Assembly (NCBI RefSeq): GCF_019973375.1
Contig: NZ_BPTV01000002.1
Coordinates: forward strand, 605,228-669,227
Length of the DNA: 64,000 nucleotides
Direction of reading: 5' to 3'
Source: Prevotella lacticifex
GTDB lineage: Bacteria > Bacteroidota > Bacteroidia > Bacteroidales > Bacteroidaceae
Below, piece by piece: positions 1 through 8,819 of this stretch. Under the pieces are notes generated by a model, which was not told the DNA's origin, ran no database searches, and saw nothing but the letters and a program-made list of their open reading frames with translations. The position numbers and the translations under genes were made by a program. Position 1 is the stretch's first letter; every line of letters begins with the position of its first letter.

Positions 1-35
1 CCCACTTTTGAACATTTCAACCCATTGCCAACGGG

Positions 36-2246
36 CTACTTCTTTATTCCGCCCACCATATCGTTGTTCTCGATGGTGGTGTCGACCTTCTTCACCGTGG
101 CCTTGAGGGATCCGAAACGGTAGGAGATGCGTATGCCTAACTGCTGACGATTCCTTATGTCGCGCTGCCATCCGAGGAAATCGCCACGGACGGTGCGGCT
201 CTTGTAGACGCTGTGGCGCTCGAAAGGACTGTCGGCGGCGATGAGCACCGTCAGTCTGTCGTCCTTGAGAAATGACCGCTGGATGCCGAAGAAGTGCCAC
301 CAGTAGTTTGAGTTGAGTGAGTAGACTGATGCCGGCGAGTGGCCTGCGTTGCCTCCGAAGCCCGCATTGAGTTGCAGTTTCCACGGCAGCTTTTGGTCGT
401 AGTTAATCCAGTAGTAGACGTTCCATCCGTGGAGGGCGAGGTCGGCGTTAGGGTTTCGGTAGGAGTGGTATGCCGTTCCGCCGTTGAATGTCAGTGTTCC
501 GCCTTTCCACGCGTTTACGGTGGCGTAGATATTCGTGTAGGCATCGCGCTGGCGGTTGATATTGCCGTAGGTGCTGACCGTCTTGTCGTTATCGACGAAC
601 ATCACTGATGCTATCTGCGAGTTGGTGAAGTAGTATCCCGGATTGATGTTCAGCGTGATATTCTTACCTATATACATATATGTCATCTCGAGACTCTGGT
701 TGCGCGCGCTGTTGAGTGCCGGATTGCCATAGCTCACCGTTGTAGGTGTCTCGATGCGTGTTGGGTTAAGATAGCTGATGCCCGGCCGGTTGATATTCGT
801 CGCGTAGTTCAGCCGTAAGCTGTTGGCATCGTTGATTTTATACTGTACGCTTGCCGACGGGCACCAGTCGCTGAGGCTCTTGCTGAAGCCCTGCTGCGAG
901 CCGTCGGGATAGGTGGCCTTCATGTGGCTGTACTCATAGCGCAGTCCGGCTCGCAGACTCCACTTGCCCATGGCGGCGATGCCCTCGACGTAGGCGGCTG
1001 CCACCTGCGTGGTGTGGTTGAAGTCGTTGCCGGTGTTAAGCGATTCGGCGTCGGTGTATTCGACGTGCGTCTTACTCTTGTTCGACCGGTTGATGTATTT
1101 TGCTCCCGTCTCCACCTTCAGCACCTTCCCGAATGGTCTGACGTAGTCGGCCTGTGCCGTATGCTCGAAGAACTTCTCGTTCTGCCGCTGTACGTATCCC
1201 GTATATGCGAAGGGCACCTGTCCGCTGAAGTTGCTGAAGTCGTGGTCGTTGTCGTTGTTCTGCCTCGTTGTCGACCCCATATAGCTCAGGGTGAGCACCT
1301 CGCCGTCGAGATGAGTCTTGTGCTGGTAGTCGAATCGTCCGTTGAAACTGTAGTAGTCGTAGTCGGGCAGGGTGCTGTGGTCGCTGTAGCCGTAGATGAG
1401 CTGTCCGGCGGCATCCTCGCGGCGCATGCTGCTGTTGTAGTTCTGGTGCAGCTTGTAGTAGTATCCTCCGGCGGACAGCGATATGAGGTTGAGTGAGTCG
1501 AGCTCGTAGCTTGCCGAGATGTCGCCGAAGTGGAAATCGACGGGTCCGTGTCCTGACGACTGTGTGATGTCGCGCTCCCCGCTCTTGACGTAGTCGGTGA
1601 GACCGGAGGATTCGCTTTCGCTCTGGCGTTTGCTGACGCGTGCGTAGCCGTAATTGACTGCTACAGTGAGCTTTCCGGTCTGCGTCGTAAGATTGAAGGC
1701 TGGCTGAAAGGATCCTATATGGTTGACACCGAGATTCACCGTACCGGCCACACCCTCGAGTCCGGCATTATCCTTCATGACGATGTTCAGGATGGCCGTT
1801 GTGCCCTCGGCGTCGTATTTGGCTCCGGGGTCGGTGATGACCTCGATTTTCTTTATCGTGTTGGCGGGGATGGACTTCAGAATCTGGCTCACCGTAGCCC
1901 CCTCGAACGACGGGTCGGGGTGTCCATTCTTGTAGATTTTGAACGATGACGAACCTTTAACCTTTATATTGTCCTGTCCGTCGACGGTGACGAGCGGCAC
2001 CTTGCGCAGCATCTCGAGTACGTTTTTCGTTTTTGAGTCCTCATCGTGGGCTATATCGTATGTGAGTTTGTCGATGTCGGCCTTGACATATTTCCGTCGG
2101 GCCACCACCTCCACGCCCTTGAGGTCGTACTCCTTGCCGCCGATAGCGGTGGTGTCGGTGGTCAGGCTGTCGGCAGGTGCCGTTGTCTGTGCCGTAGCTG
2201 GTGTGACGAACAGTGCCGCGGCTATGGGTAGAAAAGTCAGTCTCAT
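36..2246 (-). CDS. Outer-membrane beta-barrel protein, TonB-receptor-like
   Basis: A secreted protein of 736 residues. The start is set at position 2246 because a signal peptide (MRLTFLPIAAALFVTPATAQ) begins there; an upstream in-frame ATG at 2318 lies inside the preceding gene. Residues ~45-170 resemble a TonB-receptor plug (VLEMLRKVPLVTVDGQD, then IKKIEVITDPGAKYDAEGT). The remainder is rich in alternating aromatic beta-strands and ends in an Arg/Phe strand (ISYRFGSL), as in the 'outer membrane beta-barrel family' common in Bacteroidetes. It is the last gene of an ABC-transporter/GntR operon, 7 nt after the regulator. The substrate is unknown. The family call is good; the role is inference. 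Confidence 0.85.
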   Translation of the reverse strand: MRLTFLPIAAALFVTPATAQTTAPADSLTTDTTAIGGKEYDLKGVEVVARRKYVKADIDKLTYDIAHDEDSKTKNVLEMLRKVPLVTVDGQDNIKVKGSSSFKIYKNGHPDPSFEGATVSQILKSIPANTIKKIEVITDPGAKYDAEGTTAILNIVMKDNAGLEGVAGTVNLGVNHIGSFQPAFNLTTQTGKLTVAVNYGYARVSKRQSESESSGLTDYVKSGERDITQSSGHGPVDFHFGDISASYELDSLNLISLSAGGYYYKLHQNYNSSMRREDAAGQLIYGYSDHSTLPDYDYYSFNGRFDYQHKTHLDGEVLTLSYMGSTTRQNNDNDHDFSNFSGQVPFAYTGYVQRQNEKFFEHTAQADYVRPFGKVLKVETGAKYINRSNKSKTHVEYTDAESLNTGNDFNHTTQVAAAYVEGIAAMGKWSLRAGLRYEYSHMKATYPDGSQQGFSKSLSDWCPSASVQYKINDANSLRLNYATNINRPGISYLNPTRIETPTTVSYGNPALNSARNQSLEMTYMYIGKNITLNINPGYYFTNSQIASVMFVDNDKTVSTYGNINRQRDAYTNIYATVNAWKGGTLTFNGGTAYHSYRNPNADLALHGWNVYYWINYDQKLPWKLQLNAGFGGNAGHSPASVYSLNSNYWWHFFGIQRSFLKDDRLTVLIAADSPFERHSVYKSRTVRGDFLGWQRDIRNRQQLGIRISYRFGSLKATVKKVDTTIENNDMVGGIKK

Positions 2247-2253
2247 AATTTTT

Positions 2254-2646
2254 TTACAGTTTGTCGTTGTTTGTTTGTTGTTCTGTTGCGGCAGAGTAGT
2301 CTGCCCAGTGCTTGTCAACCTCGGTGATACTGATGTCGAGGAGACACATCTGGCGGAACACCTCCGGCAGTGCGTCGTGGAAGAAAGCCTTCCGCCGCGA
2401 CTGCCTTATGCGGTCGGCGGCATTCTCTGCGACGAAGTATCCCAGTCCGCGCCGGTTGTAGATGATGCCGTCCTGGGCCAGGCTGTCGTAGGCTTTTACG
2501 GCAGTATTGGCGTTGACACCGAGGCTGACGGCATACTCGCGCACCGACGGTATGCGTTGGTCGGCGAGGAACTCCCCGTTGAGAATGCGGTCGGCGATGC
2601 GGTCGGCCATCTGCAGGTATATTGCTTTGTCGTTGCTGAAACTCAT
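2254..2646 (-). CDS. GntR-family (YtrA-type) transcriptional regulator
   Basis: A small GntR regulator of 130 residues. The winged helix-turn-helix spans residues ~5-75 (QMADRIADRILNGEF, IPSVREYAVSLGVNANTAVKAY). Only a ~50-residue tail follows, the short-effector architecture of the YtrA subfamily that controls neighbouring ABC transporters. The start overlaps the DUF2807 stop by 4 nt (ATGA), so the two are translationally coupled. In many YtrA-type operons the regulator comes first; here it is fourth. A palindrome at the operon promoter (5178-5201) is the likely binding site, giving autoregulation. Confidence 0.9.
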   Translation of the reverse strand: MSFSNDKAIYLQMADRIADRILNGEFLADQRIPSVREYAVSLGVNANTAVKAYDSLAQDGIIYNRRGLGYFVAENAADRIRQSRRKAFFHDALPEVFRQMCLLDISITEVDKHWADYSAATEQQTNNDKL

Positions 2647-3371
2647 AGTCTGTTGGTTGGTTCACTGCTGCGGCCCACGGTGAGGTGGTCGGTATTGATG
2701 TCGCCCATACCCGAAATGCTCTTGTCCAGACTCTCAATGTCGCCCGAGAGATGGATATTGCCCATGCCGGCGATGGAGGTGCTGACCTTCTTGCAGTGGT
2801 GGAAAACGAAGTTGATGTCGCCCTGTCCGGCAATGTCGACATCGGTATTGTCGACGCCGGTGAGGGTAGCACTAAGGTTGCCCTGTCCGGCGATGGAGCT
2901 CTTGAACGTCCTGACACTCAGTTCCTTGAGCTTTACGGTGCCCTGTCCGGCAATATCTATTTCCATGTCGGGGGCCTTAAACGGCTTGTCGCAGGTGAAG
3001 GTCGACGAGCCCGCAATCTCGATTGACGACAGGTATGGGGCCTTGACGTAGACGGTGTAGTGAGGAAGACTGTTGTTGGCGAGGAAGAATCCCTTGCTCG
3101 GTTTCTTGTCGTATAAGCGCAGAATGCCATTATCTACCTCGATGCCGATACGCTCGCGAAGCTTCTCGGGGGCTTTAACGACGACGCTGAACGTGTCGGA
3201 AGGCTGATAATATACCGTTGTAGCCCCTGCGAGGGAGATTCCGCGGAAGTCGTTGACATCAGCTTTCCAACTTGTGGTGTTGCCATAATCAGTGGTGACC
3301 TTCTCGACGCGGCAGGCCGACAGCGTTACGATGGACGCAAGAGCTAAGAGCGCGAACAGAATCTTTTTCAT
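2643..3371 (-). CDS. DUF2807 (head GIN domain) lipoprotein
   Basis: A predicted lipoprotein of 242 residues with lipobox LSAC at residues 17-20. The body matches the DUF2807/'head GIN domain' beta-helix. It has a run of near-repeats (DIAGQGTVKL, SIAGQGNLSA, DIAGQGDINF, SIAGMGNIHL, SISGMGDINT) about 20-25 residues apart, the regular rungs of a parallel beta-helix. It sits between the ABC permease and the GntR gene and overlaps the latter. Its function is not established; a cell-envelope role tied to the transporter is inference. Confidence 0.8.
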   Translation of the reverse strand: MKKILFALLALASIVTLSACRVEKVTTDYGNTTSWKADVNDFRGISLAGATTVYYQPSDTFSVVVKAPEKLRERIGIEVDNGILRLYDKKPSKGFFLANNSLPHYTVYVKAPYLSSIEIAGSSTFTCDKPFKAPDMEIDIAGQGTVKLKELSVRTFKSSIAGQGNLSATLTGVDNTDVDIAGQGDINFVFHHCKKVSTSIAGMGNIHLSGDIESLDKSISGMGDINTDHLTVGRSSEPTNRL

Positions 3372-3438
3372 AATGCAGTGTGTTAAGTGATTATATAATC
3401 TTGAATTTTATTGACTATTTGCCGGTTGATTCCGAACT

Positions 3439-4254
3439 TTAAAGATTGTGCCATTGATTGTTTACGGCCTGCATGCGGCTGTAGATGCGGAACGCTCCCC
3501 AGTAGCTGGCGATGATGCCGGCGACAAGGAAGGCCAAGAAGAGTATTTGGGCGGCAATTTGATAACCGTCGCCGGCGAAGACGACATTGTACTGGTCTGC
3601 ACCAAAAATCTTGTCCAACGACATTGTTATGGTGAAACCGATGAGGGCAATGACCGTCGATACGATGATGGCTACTACGCCTTGCGCGATCATCGTCTTT
3701 ATCCATGCGTGGCGGCGGAAAATTGTTCCGCAGAGGAGCATGAAACTATGGCCTAAGAGGAGGAGTAGGAGCGTAATAACGGTAGCAGCGTAGCCCCCGT
3801 TGCCGCTCATGAACCAATGGCCCTTGAATAGCGACAGGAACACCGAGTCGCAATTTCCGGCCACAATCAACGAGAAGATGGCCTGGATGGCATCGCCGGC
3901 GATAATGCCCAAGAGAGCGGCCAAGGGAATGATGACGACAAGGTGGAGATAGCGCGATAGAAACTTCTCCAACTTTGTGGCTGGCAGGGAGAAGAGGGCT
4001 ATGCGCTGCCGTTTGTTGCCGATGTTTGAGGCTATGAGGGCTCCGCTCGTCATGAAGTAGACGAAGGCGAAGGCACAGATGAATCCCCCTAAATTGTCGG
4101 CATTGAAGGCCGACCGCGTCAGCGAGATGGTGAGCAGGGCCGGAATGATGATCGCGGCAGCACAGCCAGCGACCATGTAGAGGAGCTTCTTCTTCGACCA
4201 GGCAAACTGCCACAGGAGGAGGTTGATGAATCGGGTGGTATTGAAATTCTTCAT
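3439..4254 (-). CDS. ABC transporter membrane subunit
   Basis: An integral membrane protein of 271 residues with about six hydrophobic segments (residues ~28-48, 62-82, 108-130, 160-180, 190-213, 235-256). It has no recognisable ATPase or extracellular domain. It lies 66 nt downstream of the ATPase gene in the same direction, so it should be the permease of that transporter. Similar proteins in Bacteroidetes are usually annotated only as hypothetical. The substrate is unknown. Confidence 0.65.
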   Translation of the reverse strand: MKNFNTTRFINLLLWQFAWSKKKLLYMVAGCAAAIIIPALLTISLTRSAFNADNLGGFICAFAFVYFMTSGALIASNIGNKRQRIALFSLPATKLEKFLSRYLHLVVIIPLAALLGIIAGDAIQAIFSLIVAGNCDSVFLSLFKGHWFMSGNGGYAATVITLLLLLLGHSFMLLCGTIFRRHAWIKTMIAQGVVAIIVSTVIALIGFTITMSLDKIFGADQYNVVFAGDGYQIAAQILFLAFLVAGIIASYWGAFRIYSRMQAVNNQWHNL

Positions 4255-4320
4255 TTTCGTATCGTTATATTATTAATGTGGGACGGAATTGATGTAGAAG
4301 GACAAGTCTTCAGCTAACTG

Positions 4321-5148
4321 TCAGAGTTTCAAGTGGTTGAGCGTTACAGCATCGAAGAGCAGCTCAAGGTTTATCTGCGTCTCGATTTCGTCGTTGTGGC
4401 GACGGAGGATGGCCGATTGTCCCATGGCACTCGGCTCAGCATAAACAACATCTGCCGAGTGGCTGTCGCCTTCGCTGATGGTGCGGAAGACGTAGTTGCG
4501 CGTAATATCGTCGATACCGGCGTTGAGGAGCACCTTGCTGTTGTCGATAATTATAATATGGTCGAGGAGAATCTCAATGTCGTGTACCTGATGCGTCGAG
4601 ATGATAAGTGTGCGGTCATCGGTCATATTACGGGCCACAACGCGGCGGAAGAGGGCCTTCGACGGGATGTCGAGACCGTTGGTGGGCTCGTCCATGAGGA
4701 TGAACCGGGTGCCGGTGGCGAGGGCAAAGCTCATGAACACCTTCTTCTTCTGTCCCATCGAGAGGGCCTTGAGGTTCACGTCGGGGGCTATCTCGAATTC
4801 GTCCAGACAGTTACGGAGAATCTCATCGCTGAACCGTGGATAGAATTTCCTGCTTACGGCGGCATATTCAGGCAGCCGCACATCGGGCATATCGTACTCC
4901 TCGGGAACGAGAAACATCTCCTCGAGCATCTCCGGCGAACGGTCGAAACTGCGGTAGCCGTCGACGTTGACGGTGCCCGCTGTGGGGCGGAGGAGTCCGT
5001 TGATGAGATAGAGCAGCGTCGACTTGCCGGTTCCGTTCTTGCCGAGAAGGCCGTAGATGTGGTTGCCCTCAATTCTCAGGTCGAAGTCGTTGAACACGCG
5101 GTGGCCTGAGCCAGGGTAGTGGTAGCCAAGATTGGTTATTTCAATCAT
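4321..5148 (-). CDS. ABC transporter ATP-binding protein
   Basis: A cytoplasmic ABC ATPase of 275 residues. It shows Walker A (GLLGKNGTGKST), a degenerate signature loop (LSMGQKKKV), Walker B (FILMDEP) and the H-loop (IISTHQ). It resembles the YtrB type found with YtrA-like regulators. The start is placed at 5148 (MIEITNLGYHYPG). A longer reading from 5205 would begin inside the promoter -7 box, so it cannot be right. This is the first gene of the operon that continues through the permease, DUF2807, GntR and barrel genes. Confidence 0.9.
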   Translation of the reverse strand: MIEITNLGYHYPGSGHRVFNDFDLRIEGNHIYGLLGKNGTGKSTLLYLINGLLRPTAGTVNVDGYRSFDRSPEMLEEMFLVPEEYDMPDVRLPEYAAVSRKFYPRFSDEILRNCLDEFEIAPDVNLKALSMGQKKKVFMSFALATGTRFILMDEPTNGLDIPSKALFRRVVARNMTDDRTLIISTHQVHDIEILLDHIIIIDNSKVLLNAGIDDITRNYVFRTISEGDSHSADVVYAEPSAMGQSAILRRHNDEIETQINLELLFDAVTLNHLKL

Positions 5149-5177
5149 AATCTTTTGTCGTTTTAATGATGCGTAAT

Positions 5178-5201
5178 GGTGTACTATTTGAGTAATACAC
5201 C
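5178..5201 (-). promoter_or_regulatory. Probable GntR (YtrA-type) operator
   Basis: Inverted repeat GGTGTA-N12-TACACC, with further symmetry (TA steps) inside the spacer. It begins one base downstream of the -7 element, over the expected transcription start. The GTGTA/TACAC half-sites with a 12-13 bp spacer fit, from memory, the operators described for YtrA regulators. The cognate regulator is the fourth gene of the same operon. Confidence 0.6.
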
Positions 5202-5202
5202 G

Positions 5203-5234
5203 CAAAGGTAGTGGTAAATATTTGAGACTACAAA
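5203..5234 (-). promoter_or_regulatory. Bacteroidetes sigma-ABfr-type promoter of the ABC/GntR operon
   Basis: Read on the minus strand: TTTG, a 20-bp spacer, then TACCTTTG, a close match to the -33/-7 consensus. It lies 55 nt upstream of the ABC ATPase start. Confidence 0.7.
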
Positions 5235-5342
5235 ATATTTGCCGATTATTTAATTTACATTAAGGAATGAACGGTGATAATTTACGTTTATTAAGGTTTT
5301 TGTAATGAAATCAAAGGATTTTTGCGTTTGACAGACAGGAGC

Positions 5343-5450
5343 ATAGAACCGATAGATACCCATAGCTGCTATAGAAACTATAGAATCTATAGCAACTATA
5401 GAATCTAAAGAGACTATAGTAACTATAGAGAACTATGGAAATCTAAAGAA
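5343..5450. repeat. CTATAG tract, 9-bp phase
   Basis: CTATAG hexamers start at 5369, 5378, 5387, 5396, 5414 and 5423, with CTAAAG at 5405. That is an exact 9-bp period with A-rich spacers on the plus strand. The tract lies just 3' of the symporter gene. It belongs to a family also seen at about 25.1, 39.9, 41.6, 43.0 and 63.8 kb. The rest of the 5235-5492 gap is AT-rich with no gene seen. Confidence 0.8.
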
Positions 5451-5492
5451 AGCCACACGCCTCCCAGGCATTTCCGATGCTGCGGACTGCTG

Positions 5493-6744
5493 TCAGCCGT
5501 TGACGTCGTGGTCGGTCATGGCACAGACGCAGGAGTCGGACCATACATTCTCGGCAGTCTCAATCATGTCGAAGATGGTGTAGGCGGGAAGGATGATTCC
5601 CATTATTCCGACCGGTGCCCCGGTGCCCGTCATCAGCGACAAAGTGAGGAAATAGCATCCCATCGGCACTCCGGCATTGCCGACGGCGGCGATGACGGCA
5701 ATGAAAAGCCATAGAATCATCTGTGCGAGGGTGAGCGTGGTGCCCCCGTTCTGCATGACGAAGAGCGACGTAACGAGGATGAACGCCGCACAACCGTTCA
5801 TATTTATTGTCGTACAGATGGGCAGAACGAAGCGCGATACCTTCTGCGACACGCCTAAGCGTTTCTCGGCCGACGCCATCGTCACGGGCAGTGTCGCTGC
5901 CGAACTCTTGGTGAAGAAGGCCATCAGCACCGCCGGCGACATCCTTCCGAAGACGTGCAGCGGGTTCAGACCGCGTATAATGAGGAACAGGGGCAGGACG
6001 ATGACCATCTGGATGAGATTGCCGCCGACGATAACCGCGATATACTTGCCCAACGACTCAGCAGCGATGCCTGCCGACACCTGGGCCGTCAGCTGGGCCG
6101 AGAAGGCCACGATGCCCAAGGGCAGGGCCCAGATGAGGGCGCGGATGAGCAGGAATAGGAGGTCCTGGAGACCGCCGATGACGTTCAGCAGGGCCGTCTT
6201 GCGGTCGCTCTTAGGGAGCTTTGCCAGTGCTATGCCCACGGCGAAGGCAATGATGAGCAACGACAGCACATTGCCGTCGAGGAACGGTTTGACGATATTA
6301 TTGGGTATGACACCGAGGATATGGTCGTAGTAGCTCTCGCTGCCGAGGTCCTTGGGAATGGCACTGTTGCCCTGGGTGACCATTGCCGCAGGCAGGTTGC
6401 CGGGCTGAATGACGTTGAAGAGGATGAGACCGACAGCCGCCGCCACCGTGGTGGTGAGCAGCGTGTAGGTGACGGCATGGGCGAAGATGCGGCCGGTGTC
6501 CTTCTGCTCGCCAAACTTCGCTAATGTCGTTATCACGGCGAGAACGATTGTCGGAACGGCCACAAGCTGGAAAAGCCGCGTGAAAATGGTGGCTATGAAC
6601 GTCATCAGCTCGTCGAGCCACACGACATGGAGGAGTCCTAACGCACAGCCTGCCACCGAGGGCACCTATCCACAGGGCGAGCTGACGCTTCTGCCGTAAT
6701 TTTGCGTTGCTGGTATCGTTGTTTGTCGTTATGTTCTGTGCCAT
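5493..6744 (-). CDS. Dicarboxylate/amino acid:cation symporter (N-terminal frameshift)
   Basis: A DAACS-family Na+/H+-coupled symporter. The main frame (5493-6665) has the serine-rich re-entrant loop (TKSSAATLPVTMAS), the TM7 motif (TTINMNGCAAF) and multiple membrane helices. That frame begins only inside TM1, at a GTG. The expected N-terminus (MAQNITTNNDTSNAKLRQK, then LALWIG) lies in another frame starting at the ATG at 6744. The two frames meet near 6650-6675, so one indel separates them. A -7 box (TACCTTTG, 6780-6787) sits 36 nt upstream of 6744, which supports the longer start. It is either a pseudogene or a sequencing error; the remainder is intact. Confidence 0.75.
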
Positions 6745-6928
6745 TTTTTCAGTATCTGAAACAAATATTTTTCCGCATGCAAAGGTACGAAAATTGTCAG
6801 CATCCACAATACCACCGTCGTGGTATTTTCGTCTGCCGATGATGTGGAATGCCTATCGCGAAAGGTTAATTATTCATAAAAACACAATATTCCGCCGGTT
6901 GTAACGCATCAGGAGAACAAAAAATCAC

Positions 6929-6936
6929 TATCTTTG
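6929..6936 (+). promoter_or_regulatory. Promoter -7 element (TATCTTTG)
   Basis: A consensus -7 box 34 nt upstream of the 102-aa secreted protein. No convincing TTTG at -33. Confidence 0.45.
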
Positions 6937-6970
6937 CATCGAAGCTTCAATTAATTAAAGATATACGTAT

Positions 6971-7279
6971 ATGAGGAAAAAATACATAGCATTATTCTTT
7001 GTCGCAGCACTGTCGATGGGCATGCCGATGGCATCGCGGGCTATGGCCAGCATCGAAATCATCGAGCAGGTCATGCAGTCGGTCGACATTTCGGTATCGG
7101 GCAGTGTGCTCCACGTTACCGGCGCTGCCGGCCTCGACCTTAAAGTATATAATGTGACGGGCGTGCTCGTCAAGAGTCTGCGTGTCGACAGCGACGACAA
7201 GCGTTACGACCTCAATCTGCCGAAAGGATGCTACATCGTGAAGGTGGGAAAAACGGTCAGAAAAATCTCCATAAGATAA
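6971..7279 (+). CDS. Small secreted protein consisting of a T9SS-type sorting domain
   Basis: A protein of 102 residues: a signal peptide (~1-27), then a domain matching the C-terminal type A sorting signal of type IX secretion (LKVYNVTGVLVKSLRV ... LPKGCYIVKVGKTVRK). Sorting domains normally sit at the end of a large passenger; here the domain is essentially the whole mature protein. The GH10-like gene follows after 16 nt and is probably co-transcribed. Function is unknown; it could be a remnant of a larger surface protein or a small exported protein in its own right. Confidence 0.75.
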   Translation: MRKKYIALFFVAALSMGMPMASRAMASIEIIEQVMQSVDISVSGSVLHVTGAAGLDLKVYNVTGVLVKSLRVDSDDKRYDLNLPKGCYIVKVGKTVRKISIR

Positions 7280-7295
7280 ACAATATTCATTCATC

Positions 7296-8798
7296 GTGAG
7301 ACGAACATCAGTAGTGACCGCCTTCGTGGCGGCCATCATGGCTCTGTGCGCCTTATCGGCACAGGCAGCAAAAACGTCCAAGCGGGAGTTCCGTGCCGCT
7401 TGGATTCAGTGTGTCAACGGACAATTCCAGGGACTCTCGAAGGACGATATGCAGCGCACGCTGTCGTATCAGCTCGACGAACTGCAGAAGGACGGTGCCA
7501 ACGCCATCATCTTTCAGGTGAGGGCTGAGTGCGACGCCCTCTACCGCAGCAGCTACGAGCCGTGGAGCAAGTTTCTCACCGGCCGCCAGGGACAGGACCC
7601 GGGGTGGGACCCGTTGGCGTGGATGATTGCCGAGTGCCACAAGCGAGGAATGGAACTGCACGCGTGGATAAACCCCTACCGTGCAAAGACAAAGACGACA
7701 TCGGCGCTGGCACCGAACCATATTGCCGTCGTACACCCCGAGCGCGTCTTCAGCTACGACGGACAGTATATCCTCAATCCGGCGTTGGCCGTGAACCGCG
7801 AATATATATGTAAGGTTGTCGACGATATCGTCAGGCGCTATGATGTCGACGGACTGCACATCGACGACTATTTCTATCCCTATCCCGTGGCGGGCATCGC
7901 CATCCCCGACCGCGACAACTACGCTGCCGACAGCCGCGGAATGACTATCGGCGACTGGCGCCGCGACAATGTGAATAAGTTTATCAAGCAGCTCGGCGAC
8001 TCCATCCACCACACTAAGCCGTGGGTGAAATTCGGTGTGTCGCCCTTCGGCATCTACCGCAATGCGGCCTCGTGGCAGCAGGGCAGCAACACCCGTGGCT
8101 TGCAGAACTACGACGACCTCTATGCCGACGTGCTGAAATGGGTCGACAACGGATGGATAGACTACTGCGTGCCGCAGCTCTACTGGCAGATAGGCCATAA
8201 GGCTGCCGACTACGCCACGCTCATCCGCTGGTGGAACGCTCATGCCGCTAACCGTCCGCTGTTTATCGGTGAGGACGTGGAGCGCACGGTAAAATATGCC
8301 GATGTCGACAATCCTTCAACCAATCAGGTGGCTGCCAAGCACCGCCTGCACGAGGAGTGCACGAATGTCGGAGGCACCGTGCTGTGGTATGCCAAGGCCG
8401 CTGTCGACAACTACGACCGCTACGGCGTATTCCTCCGCAACTACTACTGGAAGTATCCGGCCCTACAGCCACGCATGCCGTTCATCGACGATAAGGCTCC
8501 GGAGAAACCCCGTAAGCTGAAAGCACATAAGAACGATGCCAACGTGCTGCTCACGTGGCAGGCTCCTAAGGGCAGCGGCTGGCAGGACGAGGCCGTGAAA
8601 TATGTCGTCTATCGCTTTGATGCTAAGGAAGATATCGACCTCGACGATGCATCGCATATCGTGGCCGTAACGCCCCATCCGTATCTCGAAACCGCCAAGC
8701 CGCAGGCTAAGGGCAAGTATGTCTATCTCGTCACTGCCCTCGACCGTATGAGCAACGAGAGCCTGGCGGCGAAGAAGAAGGTTAAGGTGAAGCGATAA
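7296..8798 (+). CDS. GH10-like (DUF187/GHL10) glycosyl hydrolase
   Basis: A secreted protein of 500 residues starting at GTG. The signal peptide is residues 1-24 (to LSAQA). The catalytic-like (beta/alpha)8 domain spans ~30-370 and shows family motifs EFRAAWIQCV, NAIIFQVRAECDALYRSSYEPWS, WINPYR and VDGLHIDDYFYPYP. A fibronectin-III-like module follows (~390-495, PRKLKAHKNDANVLLTWQAP). Members of PF02638 are thought to act on envelope or exogenous polysaccharide; the substrate here is not inferable. It is read with the 102-aa gene just upstream. Confidence 0.85.
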   Translation: MRRTSVVTAFVAAIMALCALSAQAAKTSKREFRAAWIQCVNGQFQGLSKDDMQRTLSYQLDELQKDGANAIIFQVRAECDALYRSSYEPWSKFLTGRQGQDPGWDPLAWMIAECHKRGMELHAWINPYRAKTKTTSALAPNHIAVVHPERVFSYDGQYILNPALAVNREYICKVVDDIVRRYDVDGLHIDDYFYPYPVAGIAIPDRDNYAADSRGMTIGDWRRDNVNKFIKQLGDSIHHTKPWVKFGVSPFGIYRNAASWQQGSNTRGLQNYDDLYADVLKWVDNGWIDYCVPQLYWQIGHKAADYATLIRWWNAHAANRPLFIGEDVERTVKYADVDNPSTNQVAAKHRLHEECTNVGGTVLWYAKAAVDNYDRYGVFLRNYYWKYPALQPRMPFIDDKAPEKPRKLKAHKNDANVLLTWQAPKGSGWQDEAVKYVVYRFDAKEDIDLDDASHIVAVTPHPYLETAKPQAKGKYVYLVTALDRMSNESLAAKKKVKVKR

Positions 8799-8819
8799 GG
8801 GCCATTGGCGCCTAATTAC

